Assembly (NCBI GenBank): GCA_947452535.1
Contig: CANGCM010000003.1
Coordinates: forward strand, 1 to 64,000
Source: Burkholderiaceae bacterium
GTDB lineage: Bacteria; Pseudomonadota; Gammaproteobacteria; Burkholderiales; Burkholderiaceae
Length of the DNA: 64,000 nt
Direction: 5' to 3'
Positions 17,874 through 26,357 of the stretch are shown piece after piece (the stretch's first letter is position 1; each line of letters starts with the position of its first letter). The notes below the pieces were generated by a model. It saw only the letters and a list, made by a program, of their open reading frames with translations. It did not search any database and was not told where the DNA came from. The position numbers and the translations under genes were made by a program.

Positions 17874-18559
17874 TAAAAAGGGAGGATGCTGTAAAAGAAG
17901 CGGGTTATTGCGCTAGAGAGGTATGAAGCATCCATAAAATTGTTTGAGCGAAATTCAAAACGTGCATCAGCAATCGTGTTGGATGAAACAGTGTTATCAG
18001 TAGTAATCATGGCAGGGTTCACCACACCAGACATTCTAATGAATTGAGTACCCTGATTACCACCCAACTGTTTTTCGCCAGCAACTACTAAGAATCCATT
18101 TGGCAATACCTCAGTAACTGTTACAGAAACAGAGCCAGTAAATACGCTGCTAGCAGTACCCGTATTATTAACTTCAGCTGAATTGGAATTACTAATAGTC
18201 CAAGTTGGCTGAACCTTATCTCCATTCAAGTTTGTTGAAGCGGAGTCTGCAGCTCCAGTTCTAGAATTTTTGTCATTAAGGGCATTTGATGATGAAGTAT
18301 TGTCGGCAATAAATACGGTCAATATATCCCCAACCCGTTTGGCCTTAATTCCTTCAAAAATAGGCTTGTAAGAACCCACATTAAAGATTGAGCCTACGGG
18401 AGGCGCGTACCTTGATTGGAGCGTCTTTTGTGGGCCATCATTTTTAGTAATTGTTGTAGGATCGACTGACACACAAGCAACCAATAATCCAACAAGAATT
18501 AAAGGTAGGCCTTTACGAAGTATCGAATTAGCGGTATTGGTTAGAGATTTCATCTTCAT
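17873..18559 (-). CDS. flgH: Flagellar L-ring lipoprotein FlgH
   Basis: A 228-residue lipoprotein with lipobox LLVAC (Cys near residue 29), targeted to the outer membrane, where it forms the L ring. Family stretches are present: GSIFNVGSYKPIFEGIKAKRVGDILTVFI, FTGSVSVTVTEVLPNGFLVVAGEKQL, VNPAMITTDNTVSSNTIADARFEF. It lies between flgG and flgI in the conserved order. Start Met1 or Met3. Confidence 0.96.
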   Translation of the reverse strand: MKMKSLTNTANSILRKGLPLILVGLLVACVSVDPTTITKNDGPQKTLQSRYAPPVGSIFNVGSYKPIFEGIKAKRVGDILTVFIADNTSSSNALNDKNSRTGAADSASTNLNGDKVQPTWTISNSNSAEVNNTGTASSVFTGSVSVTVTEVLPNGFLVVAGEKQLGGNQGTQFIRMSGVVNPAMITTDNTVSSNTIADARFEFRSNNFMDASYLSSAITRFFYSILPF

Positions 18560-18578
18560 TGCTTTAGCTATTAAATCA

Positions 18579-19364
18579 TTAGCCCATTTGGCCCAATTTT
18601 TGCAGCATTTGGTCAGAAGTAGTAATTGCCTTACTGTTAATTTCGTATGCGCGTTGAGTTTGAATCATATTTACCATTTCTTCAACAACGTTCACGTTTG
18701 AAGTTTCCACAAATCCCTGTACCAGAACACCCGCGCCACTTGAACCAGGCGTTAAAGTCGTCGGTGTTCCTGATGCAGCAGTTTCAACATACAGATTCTC
18801 ACCTTTAGCCTGCAAGCCTGCTGGATTAATAAATGTGGCTAACTGAATCGTTCCAACCTGAGTTACGGCCACGCTGTTAGGCAGGGTAATAGACACCACG
18901 CCATCGGCGGCAACGGTAACAGATTGCGCATTCGTAGGCACTGTAATTGCTGGAGAAAGTGGATGACCGCTGGAGTTAACCACATTACCATTGTTATTGA
19001 TCTGGAAGCTGCCATCACGGGTATAGGAGATGGATCCGTCTGGCATCGAGATTTGAAAAAATCCGGAGCCATTAATTGCTAGATCATTATTGTTATTTGT
19101 TTGTTGCAAATTACCCTGAGTAAAAATACGCTCTGTAGCAACAGGCTTAACACCAGTACCTACCTGTAATCCTGTCGGCAATTGCGTTTGCTGGGTAGAT
19201 TGGGCACCAGGTTGACGAATGTTTTGATAAAGTAAGTCTTCAAAAACAGCGCGGCTCTTTTTAAATCCATTGGTGCTCACGTTAGCCAAGTTATTGGATA
19301 TAACATCCATTTGAGTCTGCTGTGCCTCAAGACCTGTCTTAGAAATCCATAGTGATCGTAACAT
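18579..19364 (-). CDS. flgG: Distal rod protein FlgG
   Basis: A 261-residue rod/hook-family protein. The N-terminus shows the conserved amphipathic start [31 protein letters not shown], and the C-terminus the matching helix [26 protein letters not shown]. The length equals that of the E. coli protein (about 260). It forms the distal rod crossing the P and L rings and is exported without a signal peptide. Confidence 0.97.
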   Translation of the reverse strand: MLRSLWISKTGLEAQQTQMDVISNNLANVSTNGFKKSRAVFEDLLYQNIRQPGAQSTQQTQLPTGLQVGTGVKPVATERIFTQGNLQQTNNNNDLAINGSGFFQISMPDGSISYTRDGSFQINNNGNVVNSSGHPLSPAITVPTNAQSVTVAADGVVSITLPNSVAVTQVGTIQLATFINPAGLQAKGENLYVETAASGTPTTLTPGSSGAGVLVQGFVETSNVNVVEEMVNMIQTQRAYEINSKAITTSDQMLQKLGQMG

Positions 19365-19396
19365 TATCTATCCTTTGTTTTATTCGGTGCACTCAA

Positions 19397-20137
19397 TTAA
19401 GCGAGGCGAAATAGTTGTGCAGCCTGTTGATTATTACTTTCAGCTTTTTTAGCCAACATCAACTGGGTATCAAATTGTCTTGCCAGTGAAATCATATTTA
19501 CCATAGAGCTAACGACGCTGACATTGCTGTTCTCGAGGGAACTGCCGACAACTCTGACTGCGGTATCCGTCGTGGTTGGAGATAAGTCTCTATTATTAAA
19601 GAGTCCGTCCGCTCCACGAACTAAATTTGCCTCATCTGGGTTTGCTAGCTTTAATTTATCAATTGGAGTAGACGCACGTCCAGAGACTGCCTCATCCACA
19701 CTAGAAATTGTTCCATCAGAACCAATAGAGACAACGATATTAGGCGGGATAGTGATGGGGCCACCATCACCCAATACGTTTAAGCCATCTGCGTTTTGTA
19801 AGATGCCGTTATCACTCACTCTAAAGGAACCATTTCGAGTGAGGCCTTCGCTACCATCTCTACGTTGAACTGCAAACCAACCCTTACCCTCAATCGCAAC
19901 ATCCAAAGGACGTCCAGTTTGCTGAATAGATCCCGGCGTGAAGTCAGTTCCAGTGGTTGCACTAGCAACCAATGCGCGAGTGTCGGCACCCGGACCATTG
20001 ATTGGAACAGAACGGAATGAATCTACTTGGGCTTTAAATCCAAATGTAGATATATTGGCCAAATTGTGCGAATTAGTAGCCTGCTGATTCATGATCTGCT
20101 CAAGGCCGCTTGCAACGGTATAGATTACTTTATCCAT
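19397..20137 (-). CDS. flgF: Proximal rod protein FlgF
   Basis: A 246-residue protein with the rod-family N-terminus (MDKVIYTVASGLEQIMNQQATNSHNLANIST) and C-terminal helix (VVSSMVNMISLARQFDTQLMLAKKAE). It is close to FlgG in build but starts with the FlgF-type DKVIYTVASG. It belongs to the proximal rod. Gene order flgE-flgF-flgG is conserved. Confidence 0.96.
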   Translation of the reverse strand: MDKVIYTVASGLEQIMNQQATNSHNLANISTFGFKAQVDSFRSVPINGPGADTRALVASATTGTDFTPGSIQQTGRPLDVAIEGKGWFAVQRRDGSEGLTRNGSFRVSDNGILQNADGLNVLGDGGPITIPPNIVVSIGSDGTISSVDEAVSGRASTPIDKLKLANPDEANLVRGADGLFNNRDLSPTTTDTAVRVVGSSLENSNVSVVSSMVNMISLARQFDTQLMLAKKAESNNQQAAQLFRLA

Positions 20138-20180
20138 ATATTTTCTGACTATCCTTCATTCAATAAGAATTACAAGAATA

Positions 20181-21353
20181 TTAGCCACCCATCGCTATTA
20201 AAGTTTGATAGTTTTGATTCTCAAGCTTAATCGCCTGAGCATTTGCCTGATAGGCCTGCTGAGCAGCAAGCAACTTCACCATATCACCTGTCTGGTCGGT
20301 ATTTGAAGCCTCTAAGGAAGAGCCGGTAAGTGTTCCAACACCTAATGAGCCTGCAACCCCGACTGTTGGGGTACCAGAATCCGCCGTTTCATACCAGGAA
20401 ACGTTACCTTGAGAGCGCAAACCATTGTTATTGGCGAAAGTAGCTAACGCAAGCTGAGCAATCTTAAAGGTGCTGCCATCGTTATAGATTCCAGTAATAG
20501 TGCCATCGCTACCAATACTAAAATCGGCTAGATAGGCAGTAGTAATACCTTCAACAGTGACTTCAACATCGGGAGGAAGGCCGCCAATTGGAGACCATAG
20601 CTCAACCTGAATTGTGCTGTCTTCAGCACCAGTACCTGTAGCCACTAAGGTACCATCGCCACTAGGAGCGGCAAAAGTATAGTTTCCTAAGGTGCCAGAA
20701 AAATCTCCGAGAGCACTTGTTGTACCGCTATTTGAATAGTTGTAAAAAATATTGGCAAGATCAATTGTTGAAATCTGCGAGCCAGAGGTGTTAGTAAATT
20801 TTAAGCCGCTTAATCTAACGTATCCCTCGTTCTGCAGAGGATAAAAGGTGATAGTGTCTTCCTCGTATACGCGAGTTGCGGTATTAGGATTAATATCATA
20901 AGTACTTAAATCAATTTGCGCAGGTGTTCCAGTAGCAGCAACCTCGCCTGCTGTAGAGGCGGTATAGCCCATGACAAATTGTCCACTGCTATTCACCAAA
21001 AAGTTATTGCTATCCTGGAAGAAATGCCCGTTACGAGTATATGAAGTTTGCGCCAAAGTCTCATCGTAGGTAATAAAAAAACCTGGCCCTGAAATTGCTG
21101 CATCCAAAGCAGAGTTTGTGCCAGTAATGGAGCCCTGAGTGAAAGATTGCTTGATATTAGAAATCAAGACGCCATCGCCCGTCTGAGTACTCGCTCCGGC
21201 ATTGGCTGCGTTCAGATGGCTAGCCAGCACGTTGCCAAAATCGGTACTAGCAGATTTATAACCATAGGTAGTTACGTTGGCAATATTCTTACCCAATACA
21301 CTTAAGTTTTCTGAAGCAGCTTGAAGACCGCTTAATCCTGTTTCAAAAGCCAT
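20181..21353 (-). CDS. flgE: Flagellar hook protein FlgE
   Basis: A 390-residue protein with N-terminal MAFETGLSGLQAASENLSVLGKNIANVTTYGYKS and C-terminal LEASNTDQTGDMVKLLAAQQAYQANAQAIK, the paired helices of hook subunits, and a Gly/Thr/Ser-rich middle that forms the outer hook domains. The length is within the 380-420 range of the family. Its hook-capping partner FlgD is encoded 20 bases upstream. Confidence 0.96.
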   Translation of the reverse strand: MAFETGLSGLQAASENLSVLGKNIANVTTYGYKSASTDFGNVLASHLNAANAGASTQTGDGVLISNIKQSFTQGSITGTNSALDAAISGPGFFITYDETLAQTSYTRNGHFFQDSNNFLVNSSGQFVMGYTASTAGEVAATGTPAQIDLSTYDINPNTATRVYEEDTITFYPLQNEGYVRLSGLKFTNTSGSQISTIDLANIFYNYSNSGTTSALGDFSGTLGNYTFAAPSGDGTLVATGTGAEDSTIQVELWSPIGGLPPDVEVTVEGITTAYLADFSIGSDGTITGIYNDGSTFKIAQLALATFANNNGLRSQGNVSWYETADSGTPTVGVAGSLGVGTLTGSSLEASNTDQTGDMVKLLAAQQAYQANAQAIKLENQNYQTLIAMGG

Positions 21354-21373
21354 AACAGACTCCTTAATGAAAT

Positions 21374-22045
21374 TTATTGAATTTGAACAACACTTGACAA
21401 CGATGTAGTGGCGCCATTCCCAAGAACTAATTGGGTAGCGCCACTCTTTGAATCGTTTCCAACTGCATTGACTTTGGCGTAAGTGAGGCCCACACCATTG
21501 ACTGCTTTACCACCAGTATTGGCTGCTACCTGCAAGGTATATGTGCCATCCGGCAATCTATTACCTGCCTGATCTTTGCCATTCCAAGTCAACGGAATCA
21601 CGCCAGCACTTTGTGTACCTAAATTCATGCTATCCACAGTCTGACCGGCAGAATTCTTAATAGAGACGATCACGCTGCTTGCAGCAGAAGGAAGTTGTAC
21701 CGCAAATGCAGAGGCGCCATTGACTAAATTAAATGCCTTACCTGGTGCAAGTACACTTTTGCCGATCAAACTAGAGGCTTGATAGGTTTGGCCAGATTGC
21801 ATTGTTTTAGACATTTCCGCCATAGATGAATTCAACTGATTAATTCCATCCACAGTGCTGATTTGGGCCAGCTGGCTTGTCATCTGGGAGCTATCCATCG
21901 GATTTGTTGGGTCTTGATATTTAATCTGAGCAACCAACATCGTCATAAATTGATCTTGAATTTTTTTACCACCAGAGGCAGCTGCTGCACTTGCAGCTGA
22001 ACCAATACTAGCGGCTTGATTGAGGTTTGAGACTGTATTTGTCAT
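21374..22045 (-). CDS. flgD: Hook-capping protein FlgD
   Basis: I place the start at the ATG at 22045, giving 223 residues that begin MTNTVSNLNQAASIG. The frame is open further upstream to 22108, but that would overlap the end of flgC by about 50 bases. The family core is clear: KKIQDQFMTMLVAQIKYQDPTNPMDSSQMTSQLAQISTVDGI. A Ser/Gly-rich domain with a FlgD Ig-like region follows (PLTWNGKDQAGNRLPDGTYTLQV). FlgD scaffolds hook polymerisation and is discarded afterwards. Confidence 0.95.
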   Translation of the reverse strand: MTNTVSNLNQAASIGSAASAAAASGGKKIQDQFMTMLVAQIKYQDPTNPMDSSQMTSQLAQISTVDGINQLNSSMAEMSKTMQSGQTYQASSLIGKSVLAPGKAFNLVNGASAFAVQLPSAASSVIVSIKNSAGQTVDSMNLGTQSAGVIPLTWNGKDQAGNRLPDGTYTLQVAANTGGKAVNGVGLTYAKVNAVGNDSKSGATQLVLGNGATTSLSSVVQIQ

Positions 22046-22058
22046 ATATAAGATCCGC

Positions 22059-22466
22059 TTAAGACTGACCGATGGAAAGAGTTTTTTGAAGCATTGCCTT
22101 AGCGGCATTCATCGTTTCAACACTATTCTGATAAGAACGTGTTGTAGAGATCATATTTACCATCTCTTGGGTGACATTCACATTCGGCATCGTGACATAA
22201 CCGTCCTTATTTGCTAAAGGATTGCCTGGCTGATAGGACAGTCTGGGAGGGGTTTGATCTTCAACCACTTTATCAACAGCAACACCATGAAAGTTAGAGC
22301 CATCTATAGACATCGATTTAAAGCTCACTTGCTTAGCTTTGTATGGCGTTCCATCAGCACTAGTAATCGTCTCTGCATTCGCCAAATTACTGGCAACGGT
22401 ATTCAAACGCTGAGATTGAGCGCTAAGCGCGGAGCTAGAGATATTAAATACATTAAATAATGACAT
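22059..22466 (-). CDS. flgC: Proximal rod protein FlgC
   Basis: A 135-residue protein of typical length with MSLFNVFNISSSALSAQSQRLNTVASNLANAET at the start and YVTMPNVNVTQEMVNMISTTRSYQNSVETMNAAK near the end, both diagnostic. It sits 20 bases after flgB. It forms part of the proximal rod joined to FliE and FlgB. Confidence 0.97.
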   Translation of the reverse strand: MSLFNVFNISSSALSAQSQRLNTVASNLANAETITSADGTPYKAKQVSFKSMSIDGSNFHGVAVDKVVEDQTPPRLSYQPGNPLANKDGYVTMPNVNVTQEMVNMISTTRSYQNSVETMNAAKAMLQKTLSIGQS

Positions 22467-22486
22467 GATTTATCCTTTGATGACCG

Positions 22487-22921
22487 TTATGGTTGTAATG
22501 CAATATTCATTTCTTTAAGGCGCGCATTGATCATCATGACACTAGCCTCATAACGAAGTGCATTGTTGACAAAAGCGGAGCGCTCAACATCTGCATCAAC
22601 GGTATTGCCATCAGCACTATCTTGTACGACCGATCGATATAACAAGTCACTTGAATCTATTGGTGAGCCACTATCAGAAACACCTTCGCCCTTTAAGTGC
22701 ATTGGCGAGGTTGTACTCAATTGAGGAGCACCATTTTTTTTACCTGAAATCTCAGCACTGCTTTCGAGCGCTTTCTGCATCGCCGACTTAAAATCAATAT
22801 CCCGAGCCTTAAAGTTGGGGGTATCCACATTGGCAATATTTGCAGCTAAAATCTCCTGACGATGAGCTCGAATTCTCAGGGCTGCTGCATTAAAATCTAA
22901 TAGTTGGTCTAAACCATTCAT
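22487..22921 (-). CDS. flgB: Proximal rod protein FlgB
   Basis: A 144-residue protein. The N-terminal NGLDQLLDFNAAALRIRAHRQEILAANIANVDTPNFKARDIDF is the FlgB signature, and the C-terminal helix VNNALRYEASVMMINARLKEM completes the rod fold. It is the first gene of the flgBCDEFGHIJ operon, transcribed away from flgA. Confidence 0.97.
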   Translation of the reverse strand: MNGLDQLLDFNAAALRIRAHRQEILAANIANVDTPNFKARDIDFKSAMQKALESSAEISGKKNGAPQLSTTSPMHLKGEGVSDSGSPIDSSDLLYRSVVQDSADGNTVDADVERSAFVNNALRYEASVMMINARLKEMNIALQP

Positions 22922-22967
22922 CTCTGCTCCCTACCTAGTCTTCACGTTTGAGGATCATTTAACAACG

Positions 22968-22982
22968 ACATTGCAACAATGT
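22968..22982. promoter_or_regulatory. Inverted repeat in the flgB/flgA divergent region
   Basis: ACATTG-CAA-CAATGT is a perfect 6-bp dyad 47 bases upstream of flgB in the 213-base region between the divergent flgB and flgA starts. On the minus strand it reads as ACATTGTTGCAATGT; a similar ACATTGTTG sequence lies upstream of the FlgO-like genes (3216-3232). It may be an activator site for flagellar genes. No clear sigma-28 or sigma-54 promoter was found here. Confidence 0.35.
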
Positions 22983-23134
22983 AGTTCTCTAGCAAGGGAT
23001 TTGAATGAGGAATAAGAAGCAGAATTCCCGCCCTTATTAGCCTATTGAGCAAAGACTGTCTTCGTACAATGACTGTCTATGGCATTCCAAGACACCAATA
23101 CCGCAAGCCTTCAAGGTTCTATGGGGATTTACAA

Positions 23135-23902
23135 ATGAATATGACGCTAGCTATTTTTTCATATAATCGATATAAGCCATTGATTAATAAGATATTTTTA
23201 TTAATTGGACTACTGATAGCCTATTTATTAGTAGCACAACCATCTCTTGCCCAAAGCCAAGGCCAAAATTCTCAATGGCAAGACACCAAGATTCTTGACC
23301 AAAAAGTGTTCGCTTTTTTAAAGACCCAAAGCGCTGGCTCCCCTGGAAAGGTAGATATCTCAGCCAATCCTATTGATAGCAACCTAAAATTGAGCTTTTG
23401 CCCGGCTCCTCAGGTGTTTTTTCCCTCAAGCAGTAAGGCATGGGGCAAAACTACTATTGGAATCCAGTGTGGGCAGCCTAATGCTTGGACTATTTATGTA
23501 GAGGCCAATGTCAGCATTACCGGAGATTATGTGGTTGCCGCCAACCACCTTACTCAGGGGCAAAGCCTTACTTCAGCGGACTTAATGCTTCAAAAAGGCG
23601 ATTTAACTGCCCTGCCAGCTGGTTTTTTCACCGCTACATCCGCGGCGGTCGGACGTGTTGCAAGAGTTTCCCTTGCTAGCGGCAGTGTGATCAAGCAAGA
23701 TATGCTGAAGATGCCTATTATTGTGGCACAAGGGCAAAATGTGAGAGTTAACGGAATAGGGCAAGGTTTTTCAGTATCGACAGAAGGTCAGGCCCTAACT
23801 AATGCAGTTGAAGGTGAATTAGTGAAGGTCAGAGTGCCTAATGGGACGATTATTTCAGGAACAGCTAAAAATAATGGCCAAATTGAGCTAATAATTCGCT
23901 AA
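23135..23902 (+). CDS. flgA: FlgA: P-ring assembly chaperone
   Basis: I choose the ATG at 23135 (255 residues), which has GGGGA 7-8 bases before it; a TTG start at 23045 is less likely. After a long basic start comes a signal-peptide-like hydrophobic segment (IFLLIGLLIAYLLVAQPSLAQ). The C-terminal SAF-like domain is typical: VAANHLTQGQSLTSADLMLQKGDL, PAGFFTATSAAVGRVARVSLASGSVIKQDML, GQNVRVNGIGQGFSV. It assists P-ring formation in the periplasm. It is divergent from flgB and upstream of flgM. Confidence 0.94.
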   Translation: MNMTLAIFSYNRYKPLINKIFLLIGLLIAYLLVAQPSLAQSQGQNSQWQDTKILDQKVFAFLKTQSAGSPGKVDISANPIDSNLKLSFCPAPQVFFPSSSKAWGKTTIGIQCGQPNAWTIYVEANVSITGDYVVAANHLTQGQSLTSADLMLQKGDLTALPAGFFTATSAAVGRVARVSLASGSVIKQDMLKMPIIVAQGQNVRVNGIGQGFSVSTEGQALTNAVEGELVKVRVPNGTIISGTAKNNGQIELIIR

Positions 23903-23907
23903 GGAGC

Positions 23908-23934
23908 TCAAGTTTTCCCAGATTCGACCGTAGG
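23908..23934 (+). promoter_or_regulatory. Probable sigma-28 promoter of flgM
   Basis: TCAAGTTT (23908-23915), an 11-base spacer, then ACCGTAGG (23927-23934). The -35 is identical to that before flagellin 1 and the spacing matches sigma-28 sites (TAAAGTTT-N11-GCCGATAA); the -10 keeps the CCG core but is otherwise weak. It lies 59 bases before flgM. Confidence 0.5.
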
Positions 23935-23993
23935 AGAGATGGTAAGCATGTTTGTATTGCATAAATGGTTAGACTAGAATTAGAGCGAATATT

Positions 23994-24311
23994 ATGAAAA
24001 TTAACGAACAAATCAATAAGGGCATTAACCATACGGTTGATAAGCTAGATTCGTCCGTTGAAACTCAGCCTAGCCCTAGTCCGATTCAAAGCACCGTCGT
24101 CGCAAAAAATGACGCTACGACCGCAACCATTTCAACTACCCTTCAAGCCATTCAATCCCTAGTAACTAGTGGGCCAGTTTTTGACGCCAAAAAGGTTGAA
24201 GCACTACGTATTGAAATTGAATCTGGAAAATTTGTTGTAGATACTGGTAAGGTAGCCGATAGCTTAATCGCCAATTCCGTTGCTGCCCTCAAATCGGGCA
24301 CTAAAACTTAA
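23994..24311 (+). CDS. flgM: Anti-sigma-28 factor FlgM
   Basis: A 105-residue protein with the usual FlgM features: a disordered, Ser/Thr/Pro-rich N-terminal half and a C-terminal helical part (FDAKKVEALRIEIESGKFVVDTGKVADSLIANSVAAL) that binds FliA. It is secreted through the finished hook, releasing FliA for late genes. It is followed after 17 bases by a flagellin-family gene, where Burkholderiales often have flgN. The ribosome-binding site is weak. Confidence 0.92.
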   Translation: MKINEQINKGINHTVDKLDSSVETQPSPSPIQSTVVAKNDATTATISTTLQAIQSLVTSGPVFDAKKVEALRIEIESGKFVVDTGKVADSLIANSVAALKSGTKT

Positions 24312-24328
24312 TTTCCAAATGGTGATTG

Positions 24329-25126
24329 ATGAGTGATGCCCTCAATGCACTAGCTGCAATCTATCAAACACGAGCCCAAGCAGTTGATACAAAAATTGCT
24401 ACGATCAACGCGCAAATCAGCGAGGGCAAAAAAGCATTAAATGCTACACAGCTGACTGAAGTTGCCAATCTATCAAAAAAAGTTAGCAGCTACGCAACAC
24501 CTGAAGCCAGCATAAAGAATGCCAAGTCAGTGGTCTCCTTAGCGCAAACTGGTCTAACATCAGTAACAGGCTATTTAAAGCAGCTGATGCAAATGGCACA
24601 GATGGCCAGTGCACCAGGAATATCTAGCTCTGATTCAACATCATTCAACATCCGCTTTTTAGCAGTGCTAAATAAAATCGGCAAAGCTGCAACAGAATCC
24701 AGCCTAAACGGCAGTAATTTATTGAGCGGAACAGCCGGATTGAATGTCAATACTGGCCTTACCAAGGATGCTGCCTCCAGAATGCACATCAATCCAGTAA
24801 ACGTATACGGCATGATGACAGCGGGCGTTCTCACCGGGGCGTCCGTTGATACTCCACAAAAAGCAACTATGGCTTTAACCCAGATCTCTAGCGCCTTAAT
24901 CCAAATCAAGAATGGTGAAGCAGCTTTAAAGACCCAAATGGCAAATCTTGATAAAAAAAGTGCTGAGATAAAAACTAGTCTTGATACCAGTCTTTCCGAT
25001 ATCAAGGCAATGGAAAGTGTTGACGTTAAAAAGCTTCAGGAGCAATTGAAGGATCTGTACTTCCAACAAAAAATAAATTACAACATAGTCAGTCAATTGA
25101 ACGATTCCGCTTCATCCTCTCTATAA
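24329..25126 (+). CDS. Divergent flagellin-family protein next to flgM
   Basis: A 265-residue protein from the ATG at 24329, preceded by GGTGAT; a TTG codon just before is possible. It has the all-helical layout of the two flagellins downstream: an N-terminal helix pair (NAKSVVSLAQTGLTSVTGYLKQLMQMAQMAS), SSLNGSNLL, and a C-terminal coiled region ending LYFQQKINYNIVSQLNDSASSSL. It lacks their ending (MLAIFR type) and has no cysteine. It may be a minor flagellin or a FlgL-like junction protein. It is probably cotranscribed with flgM. Confidence 0.65.
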   Translation: MSDALNALAAIYQTRAQAVDTKIATINAQISEGKKALNATQLTEVANLSKKVSSYATPEASIKNAKSVVSLAQTGLTSVTGYLKQLMQMAQMASAPGISSSDSTSFNIRFLAVLNKIGKAATESSLNGSNLLSGTAGLNVNTGLTKDAASRMHINPVNVYGMMTAGVLTGASVDTPQKATMALTQISSALIQIKNGEAALKTQMANLDKKSAEIKTSLDTSLSDIKAMESVDVKKLQEQLKDLYFQQKINYNIVSQLNDSASSSL

Positions 25127-25141
25127 ATTTTAAAAAACTAC

Positions 25142-25168
25142 TCAAGTTTTTTAAACTCAAGCCGTTAA
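25142..25168 (+). promoter_or_regulatory. Sigma-28 promoter of flagellin 1
   Basis: TCAAGTTT (25142-25149), 11-base spacer, GCCGTTAA (25161-25168). This differs from the enteric sigma-28 consensus at one base in each box. Transcription should start near 25175, giving a leader of about 190 bases before the flagellin ATG at 25365. Confidence 0.85.
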
Positions 25169-25185
25169 TTAAGATATAAATCAAA

Positions 25186-25203
25186 TTACTTCTTCGGAAG
25201 TAA
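25186..25203 (+). other. C(UUCG)G-capped hairpin at the 5' end of flagellin mRNA
   Basis: TTACTTC-TTCG-GAAGTAA forms a 7-bp stem closed by the very stable C(UUCG)G tetraloop, roughly 10 bases after the expected transcript start. A second hairpin, GCTAG-TTTAT-CTAGC, follows at 25210-25224. 5'-terminal stem-loops are known to protect mRNAs against decay, which suits an abundant structural protein; that role is inferred. Confidence 0.7.
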
Positions 25204-25364
25204 AGTTAAGCTAGTTTATCTAGCGCATTGCACTGTTGATGTGGTCTACGTATCGCTCACTGATGCTTTTTTGTAGGTTGGCATTTTTATGCATTGGGCA
25301 TAACTATGCTGTTGTATGAATTGCGTAAGCAAGGCGTACGCTTAATCTAAAGGAAAGTATTTTT

Positions 25365-26168
25365 ATGAGCTCACCATTTAACATCACATCATTGGCTTCC
25401 ACACTGACTGGCAGCCTCAATCAAGTAACTAAAGAGATCAATTCAGTTCAAACTCAATTGGCAACTGGCAAGGGTGAATTAAATCCAGCCTATAGCGGCG
25501 AAATTACACGCCTGTCTTCCCAAGTAAATAAATATGATGCCGCTAGTAAAGGCATTGGCCAAGCGCAGAACGTTGTAAAAGTTGGCTTAACTGGTTTGCA
25601 AACCGCAACTGATTTAATTCAGCAAATGGAAGCGTTGGCATTACAAGCTACCAGCGGCACAATGAGCACTACAGATTTGGCTTATCTCAACACCACATTT
25701 AATCAATTAGCCAAACAAATTCAAACTGCGGCATCAAACTCATCTGTGAATGGCGTGAATTTATTGACAGCCACTGCAGGGTTTAGCGTTCTGTGCGGCG
25801 TTGACACTACCACGTCATTTAGCGTAGCCGGCATGGACTTAACCACTATTGCCGCAAACTGTACAGCCCTGTCGATTACATCAGTATCTGTAGCATCATC
25901 TGCAATTACCAGCTTGACTTCTCAGCTCTCTTTGATTAGCGCCGGACAATCTTCATTGAGCGCCAGCAACGGTGGATTAACAGCTCAAAATAACCAGGCG
26001 AATAGTCTTTCGGATGGACTGCAAAATACAATTGATTCAATCAATAATATTGACCCAACCGCCCTCCAGGCAAGATTGCAGAGCTTAAATAATCAACAGG
26101 CCATTGACTACTACTTGATTACACAGATGAATCAGGCAGCTGCAGCAATGCTGGCAATCTTTAGATAA
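25365..26168 (+). CDS. Flagellin 1
   Basis: A 267-residue flagellin-family protein with only the D0/D1 helical core and a short middle. N-terminal helices contain NSVQTQLATGKGELNP and VVKVGLTGLQTATDLIQQMEALALQATSG; then VNGVNLL; the C-terminus is IDSINNIDPTALQARLQSLNNQQAIDYYLITQM, ending in Phe-Arg as flagellins end in Leu-Arg. It is probably the main filament subunit: it has a sigma-28 promoter, a structured leader, AAAGGAAAG before the ATG and a strong terminator. Cysteines at 144 and 166 are unusual in flagellin. It is 63% or so alike by eye to flagellin 2 in the conserved ends. Confidence 0.88.
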   Translation: MSSPFNITSLASTLTGSLNQVTKEINSVQTQLATGKGELNPAYSGEITRLSSQVNKYDAASKGIGQAQNVVKVGLTGLQTATDLIQQMEALALQATSGTMSTTDLAYLNTTFNQLAKQIQTAASNSSVNGVNLLTATAGFSVLCGVDTTTSFSVAGMDLTTIAANCTALSITSVSVASSAITSLTSQLSLISAGQSSLSASNGGLTAQNNQANSLSDGLQNTIDSINNIDPTALQARLQSLNNQQAIDYYLITQMNQAAAAMLAIFR

Positions 26169-26184
26169 TTAGTTCTTTTTTAGC

Positions 26185-26214
26185 AAAAAAGCCAGGTTTA
26201 GCCTGGTTTTTTTG
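26185..26214 (+). terminator. Rho-independent terminator after flagellin 1
   Basis: CCAGG-TTTAG-CCTGG forms a stem followed by seven T and preceded by an A run that can extend it. It lies about 20 bases after the flagellin 1 stop and separates it from flagellin 2. Confidence 0.88.
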
Positions 26215-26357
26215 CTTTTTGGGCCTCAAAAAAACAAATAAGGCTAGAAAAGTCTGTTTAATGTGATGATTAAATTAGCCCTTGGGTCAATAATATACGT
26301 CTAAGTTTGAATTAATACGTAAATTTCATAAGTTTTACCAAAAGGGGTAAATTAGCC

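Noticed and set aside
26260-26286. Possible sigma-28 promoter for flagellin 2: TAATGTGA-N11-GCCCTTGG
   Set aside because: Only five of eight -35 bases and the GCC of the -10 match, and it is much weaker than the other sites. CTAAGTTT at 26301-26308 has no partner box at the right spacing.
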